A stretch of DNA of 64,000 bases from Hysterangium stoloniferum (taxonomy: Eukaryota > Basidiomycota > Agaricomycetes > Hysterangiales > Hysterangiaceae): the NCBI GenBank assembly GCA_015178975.1, contig WHVD01000001.1:4154001-4218000 (forward strand). The letters are read 5' to 3'. Under the pieces are notes generated by a model, which saw nothing but the letters and a program-made list of their open reading frames with translations, did not search any database and had not been told where the DNA came from. The position numbers and the translations under genes are program-made. Below are positions 21,580 to 32,710 of this stretch, one piece after another; the first letter of the stretch is position 1, and each line of letters starts with the position of its first letter.

Positions 21580-22980
21580 GAGGCCGATCAGAGGGGGACG
21601 GAGGAAGAAGGAAACAGTACACACAGCAGCTGGACAAAGAGAGAAGGAAACAGTACACACACTCACTGAAGAAAGGGTACACACACCACCTGGAGGAAAG
21701 AGAGGGCTGGTCAGAGGAGGATGGTGGAAGAAGGAACTGGTAGACATACTGTAGGAAAGAGAGAGTAGGCCAATCAGAGAAACACCCACTGGCTGGAGGA
21801 AAGAGAATGGAGGCCAATCAGGGCAGGATGAAGAGAGAAGGAAAGGGTACACAAACCACCTGGAGGGAAGAGAGAGGGCCGATCAGAGGATGATGGAGAG
21901 AGAAGGAAATAGTACACGCACTTGCTGGAGGAAAGAGAGAGGGGGCCAATCAGAGCAGGACGGAGGGAGGAGGAAAGGGGACACACACCTCCTGGAGAAA
22001 AGAGAGAGGAGGACGAAGGGAGAAGGAAACGGTACACGCAGTGGCTGGAGGAAAGAGAGAGGAGACCAATCAGAGGACGAAGAGAGAAGGAAACGGTATA
22101 CACACCTCCTGGAGGAAAGAGAGAGGAGGCCGATCAGAGGAGGATGAAAGGAGGAGGAAATGGTACATGCACCGGCTGGAGGACAGAGAGAGGAGGACAG
22201 AGGGAGAAGGAGCAGTACACGCACCGGCTGGAGGGAAGAGAGAGGAGGACAGAGGGAGAAGGAGCAGTACACGCACCGGCTGGAGGGAAGAGAGAGGAGG
22301 ACAGAGGGAGAAGGAGCAGTACACACACCAGCTGGAGGGAAGAGAGAGGAGGACAAAGGGAGAAGGAGCAGTACACGCACTGGCTGGAGGAAAGAGAGGG
22401 GGCTGATCAGAAGAGGACAGAGAGAGAGGGAAATGGAACGTGCACCAGCTGGAGGAAAGAGGCAAATCAGTGCAGGAGAGAGGAAGAAGGAAATGGTAGA
22501 CGCACCGGCTGGAGGAAAGAGAGGGGGACAATCAGAGGAGGACAAAGAGAGGGGAAAGGGAGTGCGCACTGGCTGGAGGAAGAGAGGGGGCTGATCAGAA
22601 GAGGACAGAGAGAGAGGGAAATGGAACGCGCACCGGCTGGAGGAAAGAGAGAGGAGGCAAATCAGTGCAGGACAGAGGAAGAAGGAAATGGTAGACACAC
22701 CGGCTGGAGGAAAGAGAGAGGGTCCCAATGAGAGGAGGACAGAGAGAGAAGGAAACAGTACACACACCTGGAGGAAAGAGAGGAGGATGATCAGAGGACA
22801 AAGAAAGAGGAAATGGTACACGCACTGGCTTGATGAAAGAGAGAAGAGGTCAATTAGAGGAGGACAGAGAGAGAAGGAAATGGTACACACACTGGCTGGA
22901 GGAAAGAGAGAGGAGGCGGATTAGCACAGGATGGAGGGAGAAGGAAAGAGTACACACATCACCTGGAGGAAAGAGAGAGG
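21580..22980 (+). repeat. Purine-rich tandem array, irregular 52-66 bp units
   Basis: Each unit holds GGCTGGAGGAAAGAGAGAGG, then an optional CCAATCAGAGGAGGAC segment, then GAGAAGGAAA and a GTACACGCACC segment. The compact form is 52 bp (22190-22370); longer forms carry the optional insert. Strong strand asymmetry (G+A on the plus strand) makes triplex or R-loop structures possible. Confidence 0.88.
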
Positions 22981-23640
22981 GTGCGCTGTGAATGGGAGTG
23001 GGTGCGCAGTGGTGGATGGGTGCGCAGTGGTGGATGGGTGCGCAGTGGTGGATGGGTGCGCAGTGGTGGATGGGTGCGCAGTGGTGGATGGGTGCGCAGT
23101 GGTGGATGGGTGCGCAGTGGTGGATGGGTGCGCAGTGGTGGATGGGTGTGCAGTGGATGGGTGTGCAGTGGATGGGTGCAGGTGCGCGGTGGATGGGTGC
23201 AGGTGCGCGATGGATGGGTGCACGGTGGATGGGTGCGCAGTGGATGGGTGTGCCGTGGAGGGTGCGCGGTGGATGGGTGCAGGTGGATGGGTGCAGGTGG
23301 ATGGGTGCGCAGTGGATGGGAGCAGTGTGCGATGGATGGGTGCGCGGTGGATAGGTGCACGTGCATGGTGGATAGGTGCACGTGCATGGTGGATGGGTGC
23401 ACGTGCATGGTGGATGGGTGCACGTGCATGGTGGATGGGTGCACGTGCATGGTGGATGGGTGCACGTGCATGGTGGATGGGTGCACGTGCATGGTGGATG
23501 GGTGCACGTGCATGGTGGATGGGTGCACGTGCATGGTGGATGGGTGCACGGTGGATGGGGTGCACGATGGGTGCGCTGTGGATGGGTGCGCTGTGGATGG
23601 GTGCGCTGTGGATGGGTGCGCTGTGGATGGGAGTGGGTGT
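22981..23640 (+). repeat. GT-rich minisatellite, 18- and 21-bp units
   Basis: About eight units of GGATGGGTGCGCAGTGGT are followed by shorter variants and then about nine 21-bp units containing GTGCACGTGCAT. The plus strand is G-rich, with GGG runs at regular spacing. Confidence 0.92.
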
Positions 23641-24165
23641 GCCGTAGATGTGCCGTGCCTGTACAAATGAAGAAAAGCCCCCACGGCATTGAAAAAGCTC
23701 CCAAAAAGCTCCTGCAGCATCAAAAAGGTTCCAAGAAGCTCCCGCAACACGCAAAATACTCCCGCAAACTCAGGAATGGTTCCGTGCTGAGTAATAAGAG
23801 GGTTCGGGCACTCTGCACCCTCACGAACACGGCCTGCGGCGCCTAAAAATCCCCACGGACCCACCATGCTCCTTTCACTTATTGGACAAGCCTGGGAACC
23901 CTTGCTACGCTGCAGGGCGGTCGCTTCGTGACCTGCCCCCCAACTTCACTGTGGGCTCCGGCTTGTTGGGGGGCTTTGCCCCCCAAACCCCCCCACATCC
24001 ACAACTCTAAAGTATTTCGAAGGCCCATTGTTGTAAAAGAGAAACTGTTAGAATGGAAAGCGTTCGCAGAACGGAAAGCGTTCGCAGAACGGAAAGCGTT
24101 CGCAGAACGGAAAGCGTTCGCAGAACGGAAAGCGTTCGCAGAACGGAAAGCGTTCACGGAACGGA

Positions 24166-25340
24166 AAGGAGTCAACAGTTACAAAGGAGTCAATGCTTAC
24201 AAAGGAATCAACGCTTACAAAGGAATCAACAGTTACAAAAGGACTCAACGGTTACAAAAGGAGTCAATGGTTACAACAGGAGTCAACCGTTACAAAAGGA
24301 GTCAACCGTTATAAAAGGAGCCAACTGTTACAAAAAGGAGTCAACGGTTACACAGGAATCAACGGTTACAAAAGGACTCAACAGTTACAAAAGGAATCAA
24401 AGGTTACAAAAGAAGTCAACAGTTACAAAAGGAATCAACTGTTCCAAAAGGAGTCAAAGGTTACAAAAGGAATCAACAGTTACAAAGGAGTCAACCGTTA
24501 CAAAGGAATCAAAGGTTACAAAAGAAGTCAACAGTTACAAAAGGAGTCCACAGTTACAAAGGAGTCAACAGTTACAAAAGGAGTCAACAGTTACAAAGGA
24601 GTCAACAGTTACAAAGGAGTCAACGGTTACAAAGGAGTCAACAGTTACAAAGGAGTCAACAGTTACAAAGGAGTCAACAGTTACAAAGGAGTCAACAGTT
24701 ACAAAAGAAGTCAACAGTTACAAAAGGAATCAACGGTTACAAACGGAGTCAAAGGCTACAAAGGAATCAATGGTTACAAAAGGAATCAGTGGTTACAAAG
24801 GAATCAACAGTTACACAGGACTCAACGGTTACAAAAGGAGTCAATGGTTACAAAGGAGTCAATGGTTACAAAGAAGTCAACAGTTACAAAAGGAGTCAAC
24901 GGTTACAAAGGAGTCAACGGTTACAAAGGAGTCAACGGTTACAAAGGAGTCAACGGTTACAAAGGAGTCAACGGTTACAAAGAAGTCAACGGTTACAAAG
25001 AAGTCAACAGTTACAAAAGGAGTCAACGGTTACAAAGGAGTCAACAGTTACAAAGGAGTCAACGGTTACAAAAGGAGTCAAAGGTTACAAAGGAGTCAAT
25101 GGTTACAAAAGGAGTCAACAGTTACAAAAGGAGTCAACAGTTACAAAGGAGTCCACAGTTACAAAGGAGTCAACAGTTACAAAAGGAGTCAACAGTTACA
25201 AAGGAGTCAACGGTTACAAAGGAGTCAACGGTTACAAAGGAGTCAACGGTTACAAAGGAGTCAACAGTTACAAAGGAGTCAACAGTTACAAAGGAGTCAA
25301 TGGTTACAAAGGAGTCAAAGGTTACAAAAGAAAACAATGA
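24166..25340 (+). repeat. 18/19-bp minisatellite (GAGTCAACGGTTACAAAG), about 63 units
   Basis: Near-perfect tandem units alternate between GAGTCAACAGTTACAAAG and forms with AAAAG or CGGTT. The extra A in some units shifts the frame, so all three plus-strand frames stay open for hundreds of bases. Confidence 0.95.
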
Positions 25341-25424
25341 TTACAAAAGGAAGCAAAGGTTACAAAAGAAATAACAGTTCCCATGGTTGAATTGAATTTG
25401 TGGTCACCTGAATTATTGATTCAA

Positions 25425-25620
25425 CTTAATGTATTTTATTTTGATTTAATGTATCTTATTTTGATTTATTGTATTTTATTTTGATTTAATATATTTTATT
25501 TTGATTTATTGTATCCTATTTTGATTTACTGTATCTTATTTTGATTTATTGTATTTTATTTTGATGTACCGTATTTTATTTTGATTTATTGTATTTTATT
25601 TTGATTTATTATATTGTTTT
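25425..25620 (+). repeat. 20-bp AT-rich tandem repeat
   Basis: About ten units of TTGATTTATTGTATTTTATT, with small variants, then looser TTTTATTTT-type sequence to about 25740. Confidence 0.9.
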
Positions 25621-26609
25621 TGGATTCATTGAATTTGAATTTGAATTATTTTATTTTATTTTCAATTATTATTTTTTCTTCTTGATTTATCACATTTTAT
25701 TTTCATTTATTGTATTTTATTTGAATTATTATGATTTTATTGAGATTTTCACGGAAATCCTTATAGACCTCCCCCAGGGATATGGGATCCTTGAACTGGC
25801 CTCAAAATTCCTCCATTGAAGGCCATGGGAAATGTGCCCGTGTGTAGCATGGGAAATGCTGATATGAAGGGCACGGGACATGGTCCCGTGAGCAGCATGG
25901 TTACATCAACGGCGCGAAAAATGCTTATGTGAACGGCACGGGAGAGGGTCGTGGGAAATATCTCCATTAGGGCGTGTGAACTGGTTCCACGAATGTGAGA
26001 AATACTCCCGCACGTGTACGAATACTCCCACGGCATTACAAAATACCTCCGCGCACCCTGATATAATACTCCCACGCATGTCAAAATACTCCCGTGCATG
26101 TAAAAATACCTCCGCGGGTCACAAAATACTTCCGCGCATGACATAATACTTCCGCGCCTGTTACAAAATACTCCCGCGGTGCCAAAAATACTCCTGCGAG
26201 TGCACAAAAACTCCCGCGGCGCCAAAAATACTCCCACGAGGGCAGAAATGCACCCGTGCTGACTAATTGTGACATTCGGGCGCTAACGCGCCTTCATTTC
26301 TGGGCAGCCTAATTGGGGAAGCCTTCGGGCACTCCGTGCCCTCACACATTGGGGCGCCTTTGGCACCTAAAAACGCCCACCGCCCACCGTACAACTTTAC
26401 TATATATTGATAGTGCTTCTGAGCTATGCTGTTCATTGCAGTAAAGTAAATTGTCTTTATTCAAGATTTAGGCCTTCTTTTATAAATGTAGACAGTTCTG
26501 CTTAATAATATCTAAATACCTAAATAGGAAATTATTAAAAGCTTCTAGGAAGCTTCTAAAAATTTCCATAATTCTGCTACATATGATATCATAGTTCTCA
26601 CCTGACTTG

Positions 26610-27058
26610 AAGATCTGAGCTGTTTGAGTCAGAAGACATGCCTGGGATGGCTGAGAGTGGAAGCAAAACAGGCCAGGTGGCCAAAACGGAAGTAAACCTG
26701 GCTGGGCAGCTGTGAAAACTATATGCGACAACTTGTGAACATGTCATTGCATCATTGTCACATGATGTCACATGATCGAGTGACAATAATGCACATTATA
26801 TCTAACAATATAATATAATAAAAATTCAGTTACCCAAAAACAGATAAACCAGCTTATTAAGAATATATCTCGACCACTCTAGGCTTCGATTATGTAATGT
26901 GACATCATTCGAAGCTTTGAGTATGTGAAGTTAAAAGGAAATAGCCCAATTCTTGAAATAATAAATAAAATAAAATAAAATGAATAAAATAGAAATAAAT
27001 TCTGAAAAATTAAGGGAAAATTTGTGAAAATATACTGGATACATCACAGTTGGGAAGG
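26610..27058 (+). repeat. Dispersed repeat R2, copy 1 (CpG-poor)
   Basis: It matches 47345-47772 over its whole length, including GTCACATGATGTCACATGAT (the other copy has CG at several TG/CA sites), CTAGGCTTCGATTA, CATTCGAAGCTTTGAGTAT and AATAAATAAAATAAAATA. It ends at GGATACATCACA. Non-coding; class unknown. Confidence 0.75.
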
Positions 27059-27346
27059 TAAAATAAGGTTGTGGGGGCCAAATGACTGGGATCTAACAGC
27101 CTGCTAATGACACCTTTGAGAGTATTAAGAGAAGAGTAAAGGGGATTTAAACAAGAGGAGTGTAATCTATGCAAGTCAATATTCAAACTAGAGAACTATA
27201 GCATACACGAGGGGGCTTTATACAAAAGTATGACAGATGATTGGAAGGCCAATCAAGGGAAGCTGTTAAGTGTGGGACTCATGGTGGGCCACTGGGGGAC
27301 CCACAGAAGTTCTGGGAAAGGGCTTGGCTTCAGCTTATGTGCTGTG
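27059..27346 (-). repeat. LTR family C fragment and core-motif tail
   Basis: The segment 27100-27260 matches family C read on the minus strand (TTTAAACAAGAGGAGTGTAATCTA, CTATAGCATACACGAGG). It is followed by an LTR 3' end with the shared core motif at 27320-27343 on the minus strand. Confidence 0.6.
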
Positions 27347-27755
27347 TGTTATGACCAGAAAACCCCCTGGACTCTAGGAGCTACCCTTTATGCACCTGCA
27401 CCCTTTATGTACCAGTTATCAGTTTACTGGAATACCCACTGGAACCTGGATGTCAGACCTGTCCATGCCTGACCTTCATTATCTCATGTACCAGTCACCA
27501 GAATACCCACCTGGACCCCACACATGTCATCCCTGTCTATCCCTGACCCTGTCCCATGCATCAATCACTGGACTCCACTCAGAACCCATCAGCCCTCTAA
27601 CTGAGCCCCATTCCTGTTATGGTCAAATGACCTGTCACATTTTGGACTCCACTCCTGCCCCATTCCCATTATGGTCTAATGACCTGTTATGTTTTGGACT
27701 CTGCTCTGCTCCATTCCGTTCCTAACACCAAATTTGGTGTTTACTTATCTCATTT
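27347..27755 (+). repeat. LTR family B, 5' half
   Basis: It starts TGTTATGACCAG and follows the 57138 solo LTR through CTAACACCAAATTTGGTGTT. It is truncated near 27755, where gypsy pol sequence begins. Confidence 0.8.
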
Positions 27756-27774
27756 CATGATTACTAGTTTGGAT

Positions 27775-28260
27775 TTCATTTCCAACTATTCAGAAATCAC
27801 TGTTCCTCTTACTCAGCTCACCTGCAAAGGTACTCTTTGGAATTTTACAGATAAATGTATGTAGGATGGCCTTCCAGACACTAAAGGATGGTTTTCTTTC
27901 GGCCCTGGTACTCTCCCACTGGCAATCAGACCACCCAGTTGTTGTTTAAACTGATGTCTCTGACTATGCATTAGTGGTCATCATCTCCATCATCACTTCT
28001 ATTGACAATATTGATCCTGTGGCTCTCCTTTCCCACACTTTTACCCTTACAGAACTCCATTACAATGTATGCAATACAGAATTCCTTGCTATTTTTGAAA
28101 ATTTTAAGACTGGTGACATTACCTTGAAGGTTTGGGCACCCTGATTGGTGTTGTCACTGAGCATAAGAACTTAGAATATTTCACTACAACTAAGCTTCTT
28201 ACTCATTGCAAACCTGAAGGTCAGAATATCATCCCAAATTTAACCTCATGATTCAGAACA
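27775..28260 (+). pseudogene. Gypsy RT/RNase H fragment
   Basis: Translated pieces read FISNYSEITVPLTQLTCKG, then (after stops and frame changes) VVTEHKNLEYFTTTKLLTH. They match the connection and RNase H region of the element at 1-4284. It is heavily mutated and lacks both flanks of pol. Confidence 0.85.
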
Positions 28261-28269
28261 GACCACCCC

Positions 28270-28732
28270 CATCATAAAATGAGAATGTGTTCTGGGGTCT
28301 CAGAGCGGCTACAGTGGTATCGGATTCCTCAGAGAGCATCGCCTGGTTTCAAATGCTTGTGGTGCACCATAGAAAGAAGATGAAAGATATCCTTGTAGCA
28401 TTTGTTGAGCTCAATATAAAACTCATCAAGAAAGGATCATCAAAATTTAATGTGGAATCTGTTTGTTACTTACCAGCCTTGATGATGAAGGACAGGACAT
28501 GGCCACGGACATCCTTCTTGCTGAAGCAGATGTCTGAATTGCTTGTAATAGGGTGGCTGAACCTGATGATTCCCCTCGTGAGGCTGATCTACCATCAGTT
28601 CCGGGTTTTCCCAACTGCAGCAAGTGAAGGGTATGCCCTCACTGCCACTTTCAAATAGATTCAATGTGCTCTCAGTTGATGATGTATGTACAGTTAATAC
28701 ATCTGAATTCAAACCTCTCCTGCATGAGGATA
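28270..28732. other. Unassigned stretch between gypsy fragment and repeat R1
   Basis: A 123-codon frame on the plus strand (28287-28658) and an 80-codon frame on the minus strand overlap. Neither resembles a family I know. The minus strand contains AAGGCTGGTAAGTAAC, a plausible splice donor near 28480, so an exon fragment is possible. Confidence 0.3.
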
Positions 28733-28978
28733 GGAGGATATCTGAAAACTATTAAGTATACCAAATTCTAATATACTCTAAAGGTCATTTAAACATCTGG
28801 GATGTGATTCCAACATAATTTGGGTTTTAAAACTTTCAAAAAGTTTTAAACTCTCTCATACATTACAAACTAAAGAATCTTTCCGGACACAAGTAGACAA
28901 TAAAAAAAATTAGTAGTTTGAAACACTAATACTTTTAAAAAATAGATACCTTTAGATAGTCCATTTCATGCATATGTA

Positions 28979-30577
28979 CAGTAGGCAACAAAACCCTTAC
29001 AATGTTTTGTACTTTTTGAAAGACATGGCTATTCCTCCAGAAATAAATTCTGTAAAATGCCGAAAATATTATGTAATATATTTCAACATCATACCTTCCA
29101 GAAATGCACAGCCACAAGGCACCACATCCTTATTTGGTAAGTTCACATCACACAAACCAATAGCTCATTGTAAGGGTTTTGTTGCACACATTTTTGAAGT
29201 TCAAAATGGGTCCTAGTCACATGACTTTGTTTATAAAGTTCAACAAAGTCATGTGACCACTCTTCCTCAATGTATATAAGATGAAAGCAACCAGTTGGAA
29301 TCCCACAATCACCTTACTCACAATGAAAAAGCTCTCCTCCAGCCAAATCCAACATGTTCTTACTCTACTTGACTCTGGCATTTCTGGAGCTCAAATATGT
29401 TACCAAACTCATCTCAGCAGTGCCACCATCAGTTGTATTCACTCTGAGCATTGCCCTGACCTCCCCAAAAGCTCTGGTGGCCATCCTACAAAGCTTACCA
29501 CAGCCATGTTGCCTATGCTAGAAGAATAATTTGCATGGGGAAGGTTGATAATGCCACACAGGCAACCAAGAAACTTATAGACATCATCAACACTCCTATT
29601 ACTTCACAAACAGTGCATCACCACCTCAAAACCATAGGCATGAGGACTGTGGTAAAGGAGAAAAGGCCACTTCTCAAACCTCATCATCAGAAATCTCAAT
29701 TGGAGTTTGCAGAAAGGCATTTGGAATGGACCCTGGAGGACTGGAAGAGGGTCATATGGTCTGATGAGACTAAGATTAATAGGCTGGGATCAGATGGAAG
29801 GAAATATGTGTGGAAAAATGTGGGTGAGGGGTTAAATGATAGGTTAGTAGAGGGAACAGTCAAGTTTGGAGGAGGAAACATAATGATGTGGGAATGCGTG
29901 GGCTGGGATGGGGTTGGGTTTGCAACCAAAATTGATGGGAGGATGGATGCTGAGCTTTATGTGGAGATCCTGGATGATGAACTCCAGCAAACCCTCAAAT
30001 ATTACAACAAAACAGTGGCTGACATTGTGTTTCAACAAGACAATGACCTCAAACACACCAACAAAAAGGCCCAGAAATGGTTCATTGACCATGATGTTAC
30101 AGTCCTCAAGTGGCCTGCACAATCTCCTGACATGAATCCTATTGAACATCTGTGGAATCATGTCAAAAAGAAGCTGGGGGAGTATGAACAGCCTGCAAAT
30201 AGTGTTCATGAACTGTGGGAGAGGGTGCAGAAGGTGTGGGAAGAGATTCCAAAGGAGGAGTGTCAGAAGCTTATTGAGAGTATGCCTAGAAGACTTGCAG
30301 CAGTGATTAGAGCAAAGGGGGGCCATACTAACTACTAATTTCTTGTAATAATAGTCTCAAAATAGTGTGCAACAAAACCCTTACAATGAACTATTGGTTT
30401 GTGTGTGATGTGGACTTACCAAATAAGGACATGGTGCCTTGTGGCTGTGCATTTCTGGAAGGTATGATGTTGAAGTATATTACACAATATTTTCAGCAAT
30501 TTACAGAATTTATTTCTGGAGGAATAGCCATGTCTTTCAAAAAGTACAAAACATTGTAAGGGTTTTGTTGCCTACTG
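28979..30577 (+). mobile_element. Tc1-like element, family C (1599 bp), nearly intact
   Basis: It starts CAGTAGGCAACAAAACCC and ends with the inverse, flanked by TA (28977-28978 and 30578-30579). The TIRs are about 211 bp (28979-29190 and 30367-30577). The tip is repeated inverted at the inner edge of each TIR (AAGGGTTTTGTTGC near 29172, GCAACAAAACCCTTACAATG near 30369). It is inserted in repeat R1. Confidence 0.95.
29323..30338 (+). pseudogene. Tc1 transposase, family C; one frameshift, catalytic core intact
   Basis: ATG at 29323 starts MKKLSSSQIQHVLTLLDSG and a helix-turn-helix region. Near 29505-29512 a single frame change occurs: the first frame stops at 29527-29529, while the second frame continues as VAYARRII and runs open to TAA at 30336-30338. 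The core keeps WSDET, QQDND and NPIEHLW with DD34E spacing, and ends GGHTNY. No other lesion was seen. This is the youngest-looking transposase in the window. A homologue elsewhere in the genome could be active. Confidence 0.92.
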
Positions 30578-31014
30578 TATATTATTGGCACCTTTAAATA
30601 CATATGTATTACTTCGGAATGGATCTGTCAATCTGAACAGATTTCTACTTGATTCAACATACCCAGAATATATAGGGGGTTTTACTTAATAAAGACAGCT
30701 ATAGTATGAAAAATTTCCAATAATATTTTACATATTTTACATGGAAATAACTACATTACAACTTTTAAAAAACAAAGTACTAATAAAAGTATTAGTAGGC
30801 ATCTGTAAAAGGAAGGAAATTATATACAATGGAATTTGTTAAATAACTATGGGTTGTATAAGATGTAATATGGAGAACTATTTCTGATGGTTGTTTTTTG
30901 ATGATATAATTGTTTCAGAATGGATATCACTATTTAAAGATGGAGTTTTGTAAAAATAAGGCTTTTATTAGTAAATATTTGAGATTATAGTAATTATAAA
31001 CACCCTCCTAATGG

Positions 31015-31850
31015 ATGTCTCATAAAATTGAAAAGAGTGCCATGAGAAAGTATCTATTACATTATCCAATGGCAAATGAAGCACTTAAAGAATCTATTGA
31101 AATTATGAAAGAGTTCAGTATACCTGATGTTCTGGATACCAAATATCACAATCCTTTAGAAGCTATTAGACTATCTTTTGAATCCTCTAACACTTCACAT
31201 ATTTTTTGTGACAATGTAAAGTATATTTCTTACTTTCTTTCAAGATCAAGTTACTACACTCAGATACTCTCAAGAATAATGACATTGCAACACAAAACAC
31301 TCCTTACTTTTCTTCTAAAATTCATTATCTGAAGTACCTATCAAAAACATAATAAAATTCCTAAGAGAAACTATTTGTGATGAAATTATCTTACATGATA
31401 TAAATATCTCCCAAGATATGTATATCCTTCTACAATGAAGATCACTCATGTAGGATCAAAGTATAAAATAAATTTGTACAAATGTTAGAAAGTTGTGATG
31501 TTATGACTACTCTGGGATCCAGAATCCATAATTTATATGTTGATCCTGCCAAGTCAATGTCACAATCACTAGAAAGATTAAAGAATGTAGGAATGACAAG
31601 AGTTGAAATTAAGTTCTATAGTAGAGAAGTATTTTCTAAGTCATGGTATATAGACAACTTTATCAGTATTAGAAACAACCTTAGTGGATGTAGATCAGTT
31701 CCAACAACACTTTGACTTGATTTCAACACTTTAACTCAAGTTCTGACTTGTTTGTCTCAGTATGACATCATTCATGATTTCATTCTTATATCATATAATA
31801 GTCATTTGTCTACACTAAAAAGCATAAAAGGACAACAAGAGGAGCAAGGG
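31015..31850 (+). pseudogene. Unrecognised broken gene (not an obvious TE protein)
   Basis: Two open pieces on the same strand look like parts of one protein. The first (31015-31332) begins MSHKIEKSAMRKYLLHYP. A bridging frame with VPIKNIIKFLRETICDEIIL follows at about 31335-31430. The last piece (31482-31715, extended past a stop to about 31850) includes VDPAKSMSQSLERL and RVEIKFYSREVF. Composition is AT-rich, with no repeats. I do not recognise the family. It lies between repeat R1 and a gypsy integrase fragment. It could be a host gene, a gene from a large DNA virus or plasmid, or an unusual transposon protein. Confidence 0.4.
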
Positions 31851-31949
31851 TAGTCAGTCAGAAAATCTATAAATATTCTGTATCCTACCATTGTATTATT
31901 AATCTTAATTTCATTCTTATGTATCTTACTTATCATTCAAACCTTCCAT

Positions 31950-32710
31950 GATGTCTTCAGGATATCTTTCATGAGCCCTTTGTGTCCTATTTTAGCCTCA
32001 CACTTCATCTGCAGGACAAATGTCAAAACAGGCAATTCATCTTCAACATAGTTGAAAAACTTCAATTACTATTTGACACTTATTGAGAAAATCTAATCTG
32101 TGTCACTTGGCCAGGCCTCCACAACATCATAAAACATTTCTGCAAGTCTTGTACCACTTGTATGCATTCCAAAGCCCAGCACCACAAACCCTATGGCCTA
32201 ATCAAGGAACTCCCTATGCTGGAGTGTCTGTGGAACTCAATCTCCATGGCTTTCATTGAACACTTTCTCCCTTCACATCCCTTCACCTCTATCTTAGTTG
32301 TTGTTGACAGACTTTCTAAGCAAACTTGTTTTTATTCTGACACATGATAAAATTACCTCTCAAGGACCTTGCAAAACTATTCATCATCCATGCTTTCTCC
32401 AAACACAGTGTTCCATCTCACATCATCTTGCACTTCTTCAAATCCTTTGGAACAGCTGTTATGAAACTACGCTTTACTTTGAGATCCCACCCTGAAGGTG
32501 ATGGACAGATCAAACAAGTCAATCAAACATTGGAGCAATACTTGTGAATCTACTGCAACTATCAACAGAATATTTGGTCAGACCTCCCACCCTTGGCAGA
32601 GTTTGCCTACAATAATGCTCCAAATGCCACTACTGGCATTTCACTTCACAAACAAAGGCTATAATCCCAATATTATGGTCCATCTGGAATATGATCTGGC
32701 CTTAATGCAT
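31950..32710 (+). pseudogene. Gypsy integrase fragment, catalytic residues lost
   Basis: Pieces read IIKHFCKSCTTC (zinc finger), NSISMAFIEHF, ILVVVDRLSKQT, SKHSVPSHI, then HPEGDGQIKQVNQTLEQYL and PLAEFAYNNAPNATTG. The first catalytic Asp is Ala (MAF for MDF), the TSDRG segment is deleted, and the Glu is Lys (IKQ). It belongs to the same broad group as the element at 1-4284. Confidence 0.85.

Larger units (their letters stand above)
19936..23884 (+). repeat. Composite minisatellite unit, copy A
   Basis: Modules in order: a GC-rich head (19936-20055) with two small hairpins, one of them GGGGGCTTTGCCCCC; an 18-bp array (20084-21190); an 18/19-bp GGTTACAAA array (21214-21470); an AT-rich block ending ATTTGAATTACTCTGATTTT (21490-21580); a purine-rich array (21580-22980); an 18/21-bp GGATGGGTGC array (22981-23640); and a tail with CTCCCGCA repeats, GGGCACTCTGCACCCTCA and GGCGCCTAAAAA (23640-23884). 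Copy B starts at the next base with the same head and shares most modules in the same order. Confidence 0.85.
23885..26410 (+). repeat. Composite minisatellite unit, copy B
   Basis: It starts GACAAGCCTGGGAACCC, matching copy A (GACAAGCTTAGGAACCC at 19936). Modules: GC-rich head (to 24000), 18-bp ACGGAAAGCGTTCGCAGA array (24053-24165), 18/19-bp GGTTACAAA array (24166-25340), 20-bp AT-rich array (25425-25620), the conserved junction ATTTGAATTATTATGATTTT (about 25720), a region with AATACTCCCGCG-type repeats (25970-26240), and a tail with GGGCACTCCGTGCCCTCA and GGCACCTAAAAACGCCCACC (26325-26390). The purine-rich and GGATGGGTGC arrays of copy A are absent. A tail remnant of the same type lies at about 32940-33045. 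Confidence 0.85.
28733..31000 (+). repeat. Dispersed repeat R1, copy 3, split by Tc1 family C
   Basis: It begins TAGGAGGATATCTGAAAACT. It is interrupted at a TA by the Tc1 element 28979-30577 and continues to about 31000 with the same order of sequence as copy 1. The rejoined length is about 660-730 bp. Confidence 0.8.

Noticed and set aside
22850..23867. Overlapping open frames of 230-300 codons on both strands (His/Pro/Thr or Gly/Trp rich)
   Set aside because: All arise from 18- and 21-bp tandem units; no frame is favoured and none has a domain.
24053..25390. Open frames of 180-445 codons reading Val-Thr-Lys-Glu-Ser repeats
   Set aside because: Produced by the 18/19-bp array; frame shifts between units show no selection for reading.
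28287..28658. 123-codon plus-strand frame as a gene
   Set aside because: Overlaps a frame on the other strand, has no recognisable domain and lies between repeats; kept only as unassigned sequence.
29323..30338. A working Tc1 transposase gene
   Set aside because: A frame change near 29505-29512 separates the DNA-binding part from the catalytic core, so this copy is not functional as it stands.
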